This document shows positions 25,701-32,520 of a stretch of DNA of 43,143 nucleotides, one piece after another. Position 1 is the stretch's first letter. Each line of letters begins with the position of its first letter. The DNA is taken from NCBI RefSeq assembly GCF_003248515.1, contig NZ_QFOB01000022.1:1-43143 (forward strand). Reading direction: 5' to 3'. The notes beneath the pieces were generated by a model. It had not been told where the DNA came from, searched no databases, and was given only the letters and a program-made list of their open reading frames with translations. A program made the translations under genes and the position numbers. This DNA is from Sphingomonas sp. (GTDB taxonomy: Bacteria > Pseudomonadota > Alphaproteobacteria > Sphingomonadales > Sphingomonadaceae).

Positions 25701-27066
25701 CTTCCCCAGCATGGATGATCGTTTCCAGCTGGGCGTCTGATAGCGCCGCGAGTGCATGGTCCCGCAGCATCGGACGGTAGGTCGGCGCCGGTAGGAGAAC
25801 CGAGGCCATGGCGACGGATTCGACAAGCTGGTCGGGGTGGGGTTTGGCGCTCTCAATCTCGATCCTGGCCGGACGCCAAGGCGCATAATGGCCAACCGGG
25901 TCACCCGGCGGCAGCGGCGTATCGCGGACGGCATAGTCGAGCGGTCTGGCGCTGCTGTCCGCCGCAATCCTGTCAGGCTTGACCAGTATGCGCTTCTGCA
26001 GCCCGCCGAATATCGCCGACGGCGATAGCTGGGCCTGTTTGCGTGGCCTGAGCGGAACGACAGCGGGTGCGGGCGGCTCCGGGTCCGGGAACGGGAGACG
26101 TGGCGGAATGCGGCTTACAAATCCTGCCGCTTCTTCGATCGATTGCATGGTGTGGCGCTCGGTGGTGCCCGCCCATCCCTTGTCGAAGAGGACCAGGCGA
26201 ACCGCGATGCTGGTGCCATGTTTGGCATAGGGATTGCCCAGGATGGTGATCTCGACGCGTGGCATCACGGTCTCGCAGACCATCGTGTAGCCGCTGGCCG
26301 CTGTGCCGTCGGCCGCGAAGCTCGGCGGCATGATCGCCACACAGCGGCCGCCGGGCGCGAGACGAAGCAGCGCGGAACGCAGATGCCGCGCCCCGGCGAA
26401 ACGGTCCTTGCCCCGCCCGTCGCTTCGGCTGAAGGGTGGATTCATCAGCACGACAGTCGGCGCAACGGGCCCGGGCAGCAGATCGTGGATGAACTCCGCG
26501 TCGTGCATCGTGACGGCCTTGCCAAGAAGCTGGCCTAGCAGCGCCGCGCGTCCGGGATCACGTTCGTTGAGTGTCAGTCCGGCAGCGACGAGCTGCGCAT
26601 GGACCGCCAGCATGCCGGTGCCGGCGGAGGGTTCCAGAACATGATCGTCCTTGCCGATCCGGGCTGCCTGCGCGGCGATCCAGGCGAGTGAAATCGGGGT
26701 ACTGAATTGCTGCATCTCGACCTGGTGCTCGCTGCGATAGGTCTGGGTGGGCAGCGCACGCTCGAATCGGCGGAGCGTCGCGAACGCATCGTTGCCGGCG
26801 ATATCGAGACGGGCCATGCCTGAGGACGAACTCAGCATCAGGACCTGAGCGGCTTCAAGCGCGTCGTAGGCATCGCGCATCGACCAGACGCCGGTTGCGT
26901 CGGATGCCGAAAAGGCTTCTTCCATGAGGCGTTTGAGGTCCTGGCGTCGGACCGAACGGCCATGGCCGATCATTTCGGCGAGCCGGATTGCAACTGAGTG
27001 CAGATGAGCGGTCTTGTGGTTTTGCGGCTCGCCGGGTTGGGCGAGCGCAAGTAGCGGAAGAGACAT
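22774..27066 (-). CDS. Methyltransferase-like + strawberry-notch helicase protein, 1430 aa
   Basis: ATG 27066 with GGAG 8 nt upstream; tract 6 lies 43 nt above. The N-terminal third has an adenine-type DNA methyltransferase fold: SAM motif VLEPSAGTGML (143-153) and catalytic NPPF (209-212), followed by GGRCVAIMPPSF. Then a superfamily-2 helicase of the strawberry-notch (SNO/SBNO) type: Walker A GTGVGKG (492-498), SRSSALIEDARRDWSALGG, DESH box in VILLDESHALGN (595-605), a SATGATKPENLSY motif and the C-terminal SNO half with FSDAGGTGRSYHADLGCKT and LGRTHRTNQ. Large SNO proteins of this kind are core genes of big alphaproteobacterial plasmids and phages. The methyltransferase part may modify the element's own DNA or be a degenerate binding domain, but NPPF is intact. 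Cytosolic. Confidence 0.85.
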   Translation of the reverse strand: MSLPLLALAQPGEPQNHKTAHLHSVAIRLAEMIGHGRSVRRQDLKRLMEEAFSASDATGVWSMRDAYDALEAAQVLMLSSSSGMARLDIAGNDAFATLRRFERALPTQTYRSEHQVEMQQFSTPISLAWIAAQAARIGKDDHVLEPSAGTGMLAVHAQLVAAGLTLNERDPGRAALLGQLLGKAVTMHDAEFIHDLLPGPVAPTVVLMNPPFSRSDGRGKDRFAGARHLRSALLRLAPGGRCVAIMPPSFAADGTAASGYTMVCETVMPRVEITILGNPYAKHGTSIAVRLVLFDKGWAGTTERHTMQSIEEAAGFVSRIPPRLPFPDPEPPAPAVVPLRPRKQAQLSPSAIFGGLQKRILVKPDRIAADSSARPLDYAVRDTPLPPGDPVGHYAPWRPARIEIESAKPHPDQLVESVAMASVLLPAPTYRPMLRDHALAALSDAQLETIIHAGEACERDLPGTFAPNKAGDQLHEDPEGAVYRTGFFIADGTGVGKGREGAGIILDQWNRGRRQAIWISRSSALIEDARRDWSALGGVPIDIQPLDAFPLGEQVSMDSGILFLTYATLRSQRHDRASRLQQLLDWAGPDFEGVILLDESHALGNAAGTETEFGAAKGSEQGLAGVRLQIALPRARIIYVSATGATKPENLSYTARLGLWGPGTAFQDRDAFLCAMDEGGIAAMEIVARDTKAMGLYTARALSFAGVEYDPLEHRLTAAQIEVYDAYADAWAIVHRNLTAALEAANIVDRASGRTLNAMAKGSALSRFESSKQRFWSALLISMKMPTVFEAIEVELAAGNVAVIQLVSTAEAILDRRLAELSAEERAHLDLELSPRATLIDYLKNAFPTQQMRVLATSDGSLRSEPMRDAAGNMVECAEAIAARDALIEELCAMPRVPAALDALLAHFGTARVAEVTGRSRRIVIGSDGCQKLERRGARANIAETQAFMDGRKPILVFSDAGGTGRSYHADLGCKTADKRRVHFLLEPGWRADVAIQGLGRTHRTNQSVPPVFRPVTTNCKGERRFISTIARRLDSLGALTRGQRQTGGQNLFDPADNLESDYAREALTQWYHLLHASKLSSVNLGDFQGMTGLKLTDENGALLEKLPPIQRWLNRILALRIVTQNAIFDEYMGLIQARVDAAREAGTLDVGVETIRAERIVVKSEHVLRTDPITAAETKMLRLELHLRPSVTRWNRLMQIWEGTREIAFLRNRRSKRIALQVPSWSITDEEGRIIPMCQLIRPTGSSRMHETALWNSHWERIDREEFGPLWEAEATEAETKVDIETVSVATGLLLPVWHRLPQDDVRVWRIDDGEGMSILGRLIPPAAMPELEAAFGLDGMVELSAAELCAAAQKGSGIAIPGLGGAMLATALVNGTRRLEIRNYRPEDRERLKARGVFSEVIAYKTRLFIPADRTQEIVEAVLTMTRI

Positions 27067-27108
27067 GGCGGAACTCCGATCTGGATCAGGACCATCGCGG
27101 CCCGCCAA

Positions 27109-27128
27109 TTCCCTCCCCCTTCCCTCCC
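27109..27128 (-). promoter_or_regulatory. Backbone polypurine leader tract 6
   Basis: Minus-strand GGGAGGGAAGGGGGAGGGAA, 43 nt before the helicase ATG. Same core as tracts 2, 3 and 4. Confidence 0.55.
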
Positions 27129-27199
27129 ATGGTGGGCGGGCACAAAAATAGGGCCATGGCGTCGAGCCAGGCCCCATGAGGTTGGCGATATCGGTTGCG

Positions 27200-27589
27200 T
27201 CAGGCGAGCGTGTCGCAACCTTTTGGCTCACCGAGCAGGATCACCGCGATCGACGGCTTGTCGTCAGTTGGATGCTTGCGGCTGTCATAGGCATGGCGCC
27301 CTCCGCGCCCGATGGTCAGCATGTCGAAGGTCGGCGACAGGTCGCCCTTCGCATTGGCGATCGTCGTCCGATTGTCGTGATATTGAACGTCGACGAAGCT
27401 CGGCGGCCTGCCTCGCCGATACTCGCCGAAGAAGAAGGTGATCCGGCGCCCGTCGGAGGTCCGCGCGCTGATCGTGAAGTTGCCGTCCGGAATATCGATG
27501 GGCAGCGTAGGTACATCATTGAAGCGGGCAAAACCGATCGCCTCGGCATCGCTCGCGGTCATGACGGGGAGTTGGGTGACGTCAGCCAT
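27200..27589 (-). CDS. Hypothetical backbone protein, 129 aa
   Basis: ATG 27589 (MADVTQLPVMTASDAEAIGF) with GGGAGA about 8 nt upstream; longer readings overlap the ParB-like gene. The sequence is mixed alpha/beta with a central beta run (GNFTISARTSDGRRITFFFGEYRRGRPPSFVDVQYHDNRTTI, by segment) and a conserved-looking end (PSIAVILLGEPKGCDTLA). It lies between ParB-like and helicase genes in the same direction, with a 100-nt gap to the ParB-like stop. No family named; cytosolic. Confidence 0.55.
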   Translation of the reverse strand: MADVTQLPVMTASDAEAIGFARFNDVPTLPIDIPDGNFTISARTSDGRRITFFFGEYRRGRPPSFVDVQYHDNRTTIANAKGDLSPTFDMLTIGRGGRHAYDSRKHPTDDKPSIAVILLGEPKGCDTLA

Positions 27590-27689
27590 GGGGTCTCTCC
27601 CGATACAGCGGGAACCGCGAATAATGTGGCCCGCAAAGGAAAAAGGGGGCCGCGACGCATGGCCGCGACCCCGCAGGCTTCGGATCAGT

Positions 27690-29681
27690 TCACGCAGCCT
27701 GAGCCAGTTTATCCTCGCCGCCCGGCACGGACAGATCGTTCGCGGGCTGCGCTTCGATCTGGATGTCAGGCCGGGTGAACCGCATGACATCCGGCACCCA
27801 GGTGAGAGCAGCCTCCCGAAGGTCGGCCTCGATCGGCACGCTACCGGCGAAGATCTTTTCGGCCGAGGTCGCAAGATCATGCTTCTTCGACGCGCCGTAG
27901 CGGCTCGACAACTCCTTGCCACCGATCTCTTCGAGATGAGCGAGGATCGCGGCCTTGCTGCTCAAGCGGTCGAAATAGTTGTTCGCGGTCGGCCGCCACC
28001 AGGCCGCGACATCGATTTCGAGCTTGGTGCCGAGATGATCGATGAAGTCCTCGCCATCACGACCGGCGACGACGGCGTGGAGCGTGCGGGCAATCGCCCA
28101 GGCAAGCCATGCCGCGCGCGCCTCATCGGGGAGAGCGCAGAAGGCATCGTAGCGCGCGCAGGCGTCACCTGCCTCGATCCAGTTGCGGTCGAGCGCCTCG
28201 TCAATCTTGCTCCATTCCTCGGCCGCCTGGGTGACGCTCTGGAAGCCGGTGAGCGCGGACCAGGGTTTGTCGGCCTTCAGTTCGGTCGCGAGGTCCGAGC
28301 CGCCATAGCGACGGGTCGCCTTGTCGACCATCCAGAAGGTGCCGAGGTCGAGCGCGAAGCCGGGGTCGCTGGCGATGTGAACCCGCACCAGTTCGCTCTT
28401 CATTTCGGCCAGTTCCTGAGAAAGGCGCTGGCTGTAGGCCGGCTTGCCCGAGGTGATGACCGGATCGCCCGAGTCGTCCCCGTCTTCGCCGTCGTCGTCC
28501 GGCTCGTGCGTTTCGTCCTGCTCGACCGGTGCGACATAGAGCTGCTCATGCAGACGCGGCTCTCCGTCATGGCCTATGACGACATAGGCGAGAGCGCCCG
28601 CCTTCTGTTCGTCGGTCAGGACCGGAACGGGCTTCTCGATCGCGCGATATTCCGCTTCGAGCGCTTCGACACGATTGGCGATCTCGGTCGCGTTCTCTTC
28701 CTCGGCCTCTTCATAGGCTTCGTTGGCCGCTTCGAGTTCGACCTCGATCTCCTCAAGCCGGGCCTGCTGCTGCTCCGTGAGCGGCGGGGTTTCGCCCCTG
28801 AGCGGGCGCAGATCCCAGGTATCGTTGTAGGTGACGTGCGTGGACGGGAGCACCCGGATCTCGGCGAAGCCCTCACGCTCACGCATTGCCTCGGCAGCAA
28901 CCGCCATCTTGTCGGCGACGAGGCGATTGAGGATATCGCCATCGATCCAGCGTTCGGTGGTCGAGTCGGTAAAGAGGTCGAGATCGACCCGACCGCCCGC
29001 TTCGATATAGGCGGCACGGCCGACGAGAAGCGCCTTGGGATCGTTGCCGACATAGGTGTGTTCGGCAAGCTGCCGCCGGATCTCGTTCACGTTGGCGCGA
29101 TAGTAGCCGTCCTTGAGAAGTTCGAAGGTCTCGGCTTGGCGAGCCCGATCGCTGCTGCTGGCATAGGCGACAGCGATGTCGAGCGTGATCTCGCCATTGC
29201 GCAGCGCCTCGAAGACCGGTTCGGCAAGATCTGCCAGGCGCAGCCGGCTACGAACGAACCGTTCGGTAAGCCCGAACCGCTTCGCAACATCCTCGGGGGT
29301 CTTGCCTTCGCTCTCGATGATGTCCTGGAAGGCCCGGCAGGTGTCGGCCGGGTTCATCGTGAGATTGAAGAAATTCTCCTCGAGGCTCGTCTCGATCGCA
29401 TCCTTGGCGTTACCGAGGACGAGAACCGCGAGCTGATAGTCGTCACCGAAGACGCCCTTGTCGATAAGGCGATGTACCGCATCCAGGCGGCGGCCGCCGG
29501 CGATGATGCGATAGTGGCCCTTCTTGCGCGAGACGGGCACACCGATGAGGTTCTGCCGCACGCCCTTGGCGGCGATGTTCGCCTCGAGCTGCGCGTCGGC
29601 GACCGCATCACTGACAGTGCGGACGTTACTGGGCGACTTGGTGAGGTTCGCCGCAGCAACGAGGATGGGAAGTTGGGTCAT
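27690..29681 (-). CDS. Large ParB/RepB/Spo0J-family protein, 663 aa
   Basis: ATG 29681 with AGGAG 11 nt upstream. Residues 1-110 are a ParB N-terminal nuclease/CTPase-type domain: VRQNLIGVPV, the AGGRRLDA box (61-68) and TSLEENFFNLTMNPAD (the ENxxR-like segment, 98-113). A helix-turn-helix follows (TPEDVAKRFGLTERFVRSRLRL, 128-149). The remaining 500 residues include a Glu-rich coiled coil (QQQARLEEIEVELEAANEAYEEAEEENATEIANRVEALE, by segment) and an acidic spacer (DETHEPDDDGEDGDDSGD). Plain partition ParB is about 300 aa and paired with ParA, which is absent here, so this large type more likely acts in element maintenance or gene control than in classic partition. Tract 7 lies 60 nt upstream, inside the primase gene. 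Confidence 0.85.
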   Translation of the reverse strand: MTQLPILVAAANLTKSPSNVRTVSDAVADAQLEANIAAKGVRQNLIGVPVSRKKGHYRIIAGGRRLDAVHRLIDKGVFGDDYQLAVLVLGNAKDAIETSLEENFFNLTMNPADTCRAFQDIIESEGKTPEDVAKRFGLTERFVRSRLRLADLAEPVFEALRNGEITLDIAVAYASSSDRARQAETFELLKDGYYRANVNEIRRQLAEHTYVGNDPKALLVGRAAYIEAGGRVDLDLFTDSTTERWIDGDILNRLVADKMAVAAEAMREREGFAEIRVLPSTHVTYNDTWDLRPLRGETPPLTEQQQARLEEIEVELEAANEAYEEAEEENATEIANRVEALEAEYRAIEKPVPVLTDEQKAGALAYVVIGHDGEPRLHEQLYVAPVEQDETHEPDDDGEDGDDSGDPVITSGKPAYSQRLSQELAEMKSELVRVHIASDPGFALDLGTFWMVDKATRRYGGSDLATELKADKPWSALTGFQSVTQAAEEWSKIDEALDRNWIEAGDACARYDAFCALPDEARAAWLAWAIARTLHAVVAGRDGEDFIDHLGTKLEIDVAAWWRPTANNYFDRLSSKAAILAHLEEIGGKELSSRYGASKKHDLATSAEKIFAGSVPIEADLREAALTWVPDVMRFTRPDIQIEAQPANDLSVPGGEDKLAQAA

Positions 29682-29715
29682 GTCGGATATTCTCCTGGCG
29701 GGGACAGCCTGACCG

Positions 29716-30654
29716 TCAGGCCACTTGCCGCCACCAATCCCCCACTCCCTCCCCTCCCTCACGCAGCACGTCGTTCCAGTCCTTGAAGCCCATCGGTGGG
29801 AATTCGATGGCGATGTCGCGCCCCGGCCGCGCATAGGTTTCGAGCGCATTGGCTGCGCCAATCTCACCGGCGACGTCATTGTCGGGAAAAAGAACAAGCC
29901 GGGTCACGCGATCGGGTATTGCGATCTGGTGCAGCCGCTCGCTGCCCAAGGTCGCCCAGACGGGAATGCCGAAGAGGATCATGGCCGAGAGTGCCGTTTC
30001 GACACCTTCGGCAAGTCCGAGGACAGAGGTCGCCGGGCCGAGCATGACGGCGGCGCAGTCGGGGCGTCCGAGGGTCATTCGTGGATCGGACAGATCGCGG
30101 GCGCGACGGGCATCGCCCCGATCGAAAAAGGTCCGCTGGATCGCGACGAATCGCCCTTCTTCGTGAAGGCCGCCATCGTGGAGCGCCGCGATCATTGCGG
30201 GCCTGAAGTCGACCGCTCCGCTTTGGCCGAGGGGTGTCCGCGGATGAAAGCGTAGCGCACGTGGCAGCAGCGCAATTCGCCTGCGGCGCAGATAGATTTC
30301 GGCGGCTGTGCCAGTGATCGGCCGTGCCTCATCCCAGATGCGCAATGCTTGCTGGCGCCGCCAAAGATCGGTCGGCATCCTGGCAGTCGGCAGGGATCCG
30401 CCATCCGAATGGCGCAACGCATGTTCGTCGAGGCGAAGGATTTCGCGAATGACGTCACGCGAATCACAGCCGGCAAAGCATTTGAACAAGAGCGCATGGT
30501 CGCCGACACGGACCGAGAGACTCGGGCTGCGATCTGCATGGGCCGGGCAAAGGCACATGGCGCCGCCGGGCTTCCAGACCCCACCCAGGCGTTTGACGAT
30601 ATCGGAACCGATCGCTTCAAGTTCCGGATTATGTTTGTTGGCAAGGCGAGCCAT
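29716..30654 (-). CDS. CHC2-zinc-finger / Toprim primase-like protein, 312 aa
   Basis: ATG 30654 (MARLANKHN) with a GGGGGA ribosome site about 6 nt upstream. A DnaG-type zinc finger is visible: C36-P-A-H39 in CLCPAHADRSPSLSV and C59/C63 in FKCFAGCDSRDVI. A Toprim domain follows: LGLAEGVETALSA with E216 and LVLFPDNDVAGE with D258/D260, the metal-binding acidic residues. A central LPRALRFHP segment is shared with plasmid Toprim/DUF7146 proteins. It would prime or assist DNA synthesis of the element during transfer or replication. It starts the backbone series; the next gene is the ParB-like protein, whose start is 35 nt beyond this stop. The C-terminal REGGEGVGDWW is encoded by polypurine tract 7. 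Confidence 0.85.
   Translation of the reverse strand: MARLANKHNPELEAIGSDIVKRLGGVWKPGGAMCLCPAHADRSPSLSVRVGDHALLFKCFAGCDSRDVIREILRLDEHALRHSDGGSLPTARMPTDLWRRQQALRIWDEARPITGTAAEIYLRRRRIALLPRALRFHPRTPLGQSGAVDFRPAMIAALHDGGLHEEGRFVAIQRTFFDRGDARRARDLSDPRMTLGRPDCAAVMLGPATSVLGLAEGVETALSAMILFGIPVWATLGSERLHQIAIPDRVTRLVLFPDNDVAGEIGAANALETYARPGRDIAIEFPPMGFKDWNDVLREGGEGVGDWWRQVA
29741..29760 (-). promoter_or_regulatory. Backbone polypurine leader tract 7
   Basis: Minus-strand GAGGGAGGGGAGGGAGTGGG, 60 nt before the ParB-like start but within the coding end of the primase gene. It has four G-runs of three or more, the formal pattern of a G-quadruplex. Confidence 0.55.
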
Positions 30655-30763
30655 GGGTTGTCCCCCAGTAGGCTGCCGATCTCCGACCCTGTGCAGTGAA
30701 GCGTGAACGGAGGCTGGCAAGCAAGCATGTGACCGGCGACCCGAAGATCGCCCAACGGCCTTC

Positions 30764-30780
30764 TTCCCACTCCCCTCCCC
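30764..30780 (-). promoter_or_regulatory. Backbone polypurine leader tract 8
   Basis: Minus-strand GGGGAGGGGAGTGGGAA, 110 nt before the primase ATG. The 353-nt interval 30655-31007 holds this tract and no convincing gene; a TTGCGC element upstream of it resembles one upstream of tract 5 but was not developed into a promoter call. Confidence 0.45.
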
Positions 30781-31007
30781 GTATGCGGCTCAAACAATTG
30801 CGTGTTTCGAAGGCGCAAGTTGCAAGCCAGCAATGCCGCGCAGTCCCAGTCCGGGCGCGCCGCGACCTTTCGGCCCAGCGTCGCGGCTCCGCACACGGGC
30901 AATTCGCCGGCAAGTCTTTGCGTGCGACGCCTGATCTGCACGAGCGCGCGGGCGATCGTCCCAACGGCTGACGATTGTCCGGCAAACCAGACAGGTTGAC
31001 CACGGCG

Positions 31008-31616
31008 TTACTTGTGCTGCTCCAGCCCTTCGAGGAGGACCAGCAGGGCCGCGTCGGAGGCACGGTCTGACCCGACCACATCGGGTCCCAAAAGACCGTC
31101 GAGCGTCAGGAGCGTGACGCCATGCAGATGTGCCCAGGCTGCGCCGACCTGTTCGACTACCTCCCCTTTGCGCAACCAGCCCAGACGCTGCCCCTCCTCA
31201 ATTAGGTCGACAAGAACGGCAAGTGCAGCGACGCCGTGCTCCTTGAGCCGGCCACTCGCAGATTCCCGCGCATCCGCGCTGAACATGAGGCGATAAAGAT
31301 TGGGGTTCTCCGTTCCGAACCGCACATAGGCGCGCGACATCTCGATAAATTGATTCCGCAACGTGACGGCCTCTGAAGGGCGCGCTGCCAGCAGGGCTGT
31401 GCGCAGTCGGTCCATCCCGATCAACGCCAGCTCCGCAAGCAGCGCCGCCTTGTCGGGAAAGTGTTTGTAGGAGGCGGTGTGGCTGACGCCGGCGCGGCGC
31501 GCGAGCTCGCGCAAAGTGAACTGCCAACCATTCTCTTCGGTCAGCATTGCCAAGGCGGTGTCGAGCATCGTCCGCCGCAGGTCACCATGGTGGTAGCGTT
31601 TGGGTTCGTCGTTCAT
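31008..31616 (-). CDS. TetR family repressor, 202 aa
   Basis: ATG 31616. Nothing like a Shine-Dalgarno lies upstream, but a -10-like TAACTT ends 6 nt before the ATG, so the mRNA may be leaderless. The N-terminal TetR helix-turn-helix is textbook: YHHGDLRRTMLDTALAML, FTLRELARRAGVSHTASYKHFPDKAALLAELA (by segment). The rest fits a WHG-type TetR ligand domain (FGTENPNLYRLMFSADAR). Divergent from the SDR gene at 31723; it probably represses the SDR / carotenoid-oxygenase / hydrolase operon until an inducer, perhaps an aromatic or apocarotenoid compound, binds. Confidence 0.85.
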   Translation of the reverse strand: MNDEPKRYHHGDLRRTMLDTALAMLTEENGWQFTLRELARRAGVSHTASYKHFPDKAALLAELALIGMDRLRTALLAARPSEAVTLRNQFIEMSRAYVRFGTENPNLYRLMFSADARESASGRLKEHGVAALAVLVDLIEEGQRLGWLRKGEVVEQVGAAWAHLHGVTLLTLDGLLGPDVVGSDRASDAALLVLLEGLEQHK

Positions 31617-31622
31617 GGCGCA

Positions 31623-31696
31623 AAGTTACCACGGGAAACTTATGTTGACAATGGTAACTTGCAAGCGTAGTTCGAGTCGAAGTGACCAATGGTCAC
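31623..31696. promoter_or_regulatory. Divergent tetR / SDR promoter-operator
   Basis: Inverted arms AAGTTACCA (31623-31631) and TGGTAACTT (31652-31660) flank overlapping promoters. Rightward: TTGACA (31645-31650), 17 bp, TAGTTC (31668-31673). Leftward: TTGTCA (31651-31646), 17 bp, TAACTT (31628-31623). A separate perfect 15-bp palindrome GTGACCAATGGTCAC lies at 31682-31696 in the SDR leader. Candidate TetR operators. Confidence 0.65.
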
Positions 31697-31722
31697 ATTC
31701 TCGAAAATGAAAGGAATGACCC

Positions 31723-32442
31723 ATGCGACTGAACAACAAAATCGTGCTCGTCACTGGTGCCGCCAGCGGCATCGGCTACGCCATCACGGAGCTCTTCGCA
31801 GAGCAGGGCGCAACCGTCTTCGCCAGCGATATCAAGGCACCGCTCAAACCCTATGCTGAAGGCGTGGAGGCGCTCGACCTCGACGTGACCAGCGAAGCGG
31901 CGTGGAAGGAAGCGGTCGATGCAGTCGTCGGCAAGGCTGGCCGGCTCGATGTGCTGATCAACAATGCCGGCATCATCGCCTATGAGCCGCTGGACGAGCT
32001 TGGTATCGAGGCATGGAACCGGATGATCGCGGTCGACCAGACCGGCGTGTTCCTGGGCATGCGTGAGGCGGTGCGGGTGATGCGCCCGCAGCAGTCGGGC
32101 TCGATCATCAACATCTCCTCGATCTGGGGCAGCGCGGCGGTCGGCGGCGCGCACAGCTACCACGCCGCCAAGGGCGCGGTGCGCAACATGTCGAAGAATG
32201 CTGCGATCACCTATGTCGGCGACGGCATTCGCGTGAATTCGGTGCATCCGGGCTTCATCGCCACGCCGCTGACCGATGCACAAGCAGCCGACCTCAACGA
32301 GGCGACCATCGGCGCCACGCCGATGAAGCGCGCCGGCCGGCCGGAAGAGATCGCCTATGGCGCGCTGTTCCTGGCCTCCGACGAGTCCAGCTACGTCACC
32401 GGCACCGAACTGGTGATCGACGGCGGATATCTCGCGCAGTGA
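31723..32442 (+). CDS. Classical short-chain dehydrogenase/reductase, 239 aa
   Basis: ATG 31723 with GAAAGGAAT upstream. All classical SDR motifs are present: TGAASGIG (11-18), NNAG (80-83), catalytic S132/S133 in NISSIWG, Y146 and K150 in SYHAAK, plus HPGFIATPLT and the C-terminal YVTGTELVIDGGY. The D36 in ASDIK, following the second strand, points to NAD(H) preference. It would oxidise or reduce an alcohol/ketone in the cytosol. Relatives include cyclopentanol, hydroxysteroid and LinC-type dehydrogenases in sphingomonads. Gene order (SDR, then carotenoid oxygenase, then hydrolase, all plus, under a TetR) suggests a short catabolic pathway, such as processing of an aldehyde or alcohol from oxidative cleavage. 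Confidence 0.9.
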   Translation: MRLNNKIVLVTGAASGIGYAITELFAEQGATVFASDIKAPLKPYAEGVEALDLDVTSEAAWKEAVDAVVGKAGRLDVLINNAGIIAYEPLDELGIEAWNRMIAVDQTGVFLGMREAVRVMRPQQSGSIINISSIWGSAAVGGAHSYHAAKGAVRNMSKNAAITYVGDGIRVNSVHPGFIATPLTDAQAADLNEATIGATPMKRAGRPEEIAYGALFLASDESSYVTGTELVIDGGYLAQ

Positions 32443-32520
32443 CCTTGAAGCGCCCTGGCTGCCGGCGGCCGGGCCGCTTCAAACATCCGCTCATTCCCTG
32501 GACGCCGAAAGGACATCGCC

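Noticed and set aside
27690..29681. Classic ParB partition protein with nearby centromere repeats
   Set aside because: No ParA gene and no parS-like repeat cluster is seen; the protein is twice the usual length, so a partition role is not claimed.
27438..29786. 782-aa frame on plus opposite the ParB-like gene
   Set aside because: It is the antisense shadow of a well-supported gene; the sequence has no domain and is typical of GC-rich complementary frames.
30696..30971. Short frames on both strands between the primase and tetR genes
   Set aside because: Composition is shadow-like and nothing resembles a protein family; the region only holds tract 8.
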